From Lachnospiraceae bacterium (GTDB lineage: Bacteria; Bacillota; Clostridia; Lachnospirales; Lachnospiraceae), in assembly GCA_017441265.1 (NCBI GenBank), contig JAFRYE010000054.1, forward strand, positions 1 through 64,000: DNA of 64,000 nucleotides, read 5' to 3'. Below the pieces are notes generated by a model. It was not told the origin of the DNA. It did no database searches and saw only the letters and a program-made list of their open reading frames with translations. The translations under genes were made by a program, and so were the position numbers. This document shows positions 63,816 through 64,000 of the stretch, in pieces. The number at the start of each line of letters is the position of its first letter. Within the stretch, counting starts at the first letter, position 1.

Positions 63816-64000
63816 TTACAGAATGCTCCGAAGAGCCTTCACGGCGAACTCTTTCTCTCCCTCGGTGCGGCAGCCGCGCAACGACTGCAGCATGTATTCC
63901 ATCACCTCGGTGCGGCTCTCAAACCATACCGGAAGCTCCGCCAAGACCTCAGCCATCCATTCCCGCGTCACCGCCTTCGGAATGCCCGAAAGGCGAACTT
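63816..64000 (-). CDS. Partial gene at right edge, C-terminal end only, unknown
   Basis: A minus-strand frame enters at the right edge and ends at TAA 63816-63818. About 61 residues are visible, including TREWMAEVLAELPVWF and the final EKEFAVKALRSIL. Its codon use fits its neighbours. Too short to assign; it is probably co-transcribed with the 99-residue gene 29 bases downstream. Confidence 0.5.
   Translation of the reverse strand, partial: VRLSGIPKAVTREWMAEVLAELPVWFESRTEVMEYMLQSLRGCRTEGEKEFAVKALRSIL

Overview
The window looks like a chromosomal segment of a GC-rich, Gram-positive, spore-forming member of the Clostridia, most plausibly Lachnospirales/Lachnospiraceae (inference). Reasons: the atp operon order, an RNase P RNA that looks like class A, a dgt-dnaG-rpoD-trmK operon, a GerW/YtfJ plus DUF2953 sporulation pair, rpmB-Gls24-FakA-recG linkage, a two-gene SufC/SufB-like Fe-S system, and secreted leucine-rich proteins with Listeria-Bacteroides repeats. 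Most genes lie on the minus strand. I see no prophage, insertion sequence, CRISPR array or rRNA operon.

Layout. 1-5632: F-type ATP synthase operon atpB-E-F-A-G-D (minus); the ATPase alpha subunit carries at its N-terminus a domain that reads as the C-terminal half of the delta subunit, and there is no separate atpH. 5634-6054: RNase P RNA with its own promoter and terminator. 6058-9208: a lipoprotein foldase with FKBP and trigger-factor-like parts, and a TGS/PRK-type nucleoside kinase. 9254-14250: dgt, dnaG, rpoD, trmK. 14300-17635 (plus): an FHA-SEDS glycosyltransferase and a class B penicillin-binding protein. 17645-20311: LemA and two DUF3137 membrane proteins. 20360-23514: queH, hisC and a second aminotransferase. 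23627-26254 (plus): an AAA+ CbxX-type ATPase and a YbjN-like partner. 26257-30984: a zincin lipoprotein and a MORN-repeat protein with 11-residue Ala-rich repeats. 31108-31270: tRNA-Thr. 31354-37055: three tandem internalin-like proteins. 37041-44325: trmO, rlmB, a frameshifted Mini-RNase III gene, cysS, pdxK, tex, ispF. 44457-45604 (plus): a surface-anchored barnase with barstar. 45609-45747: tRNA-Met with a terminator-like leader. 45793-49559: a small membrane protein, cdd, an MBL-fold lipoprotein, and the SufCB-type Fe-S assembly pair. 49669-51146 (plus): a CNNM/CorC-type transporter. 51165-57136: two giant GT-C-like membrane proteins and a GT2. 57184-64000: recG, fakA-like, Gls24, rpmB, gerW, DUF2953 and two genes I do not recognise.

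The genes cover energy conversion, replication and transcription initiation, RNA modification, envelope growth and surface display. The most unusual observations are the delta-alpha ATPase fusion and a strongly over-represented, strand-skewed octamer (GGAAAATG, 23 copies on plus and 9 on minus by hand count) that occurs in several reading frames and between genes. All assignments come from reading the sequence and family knowledge; no database search was run.
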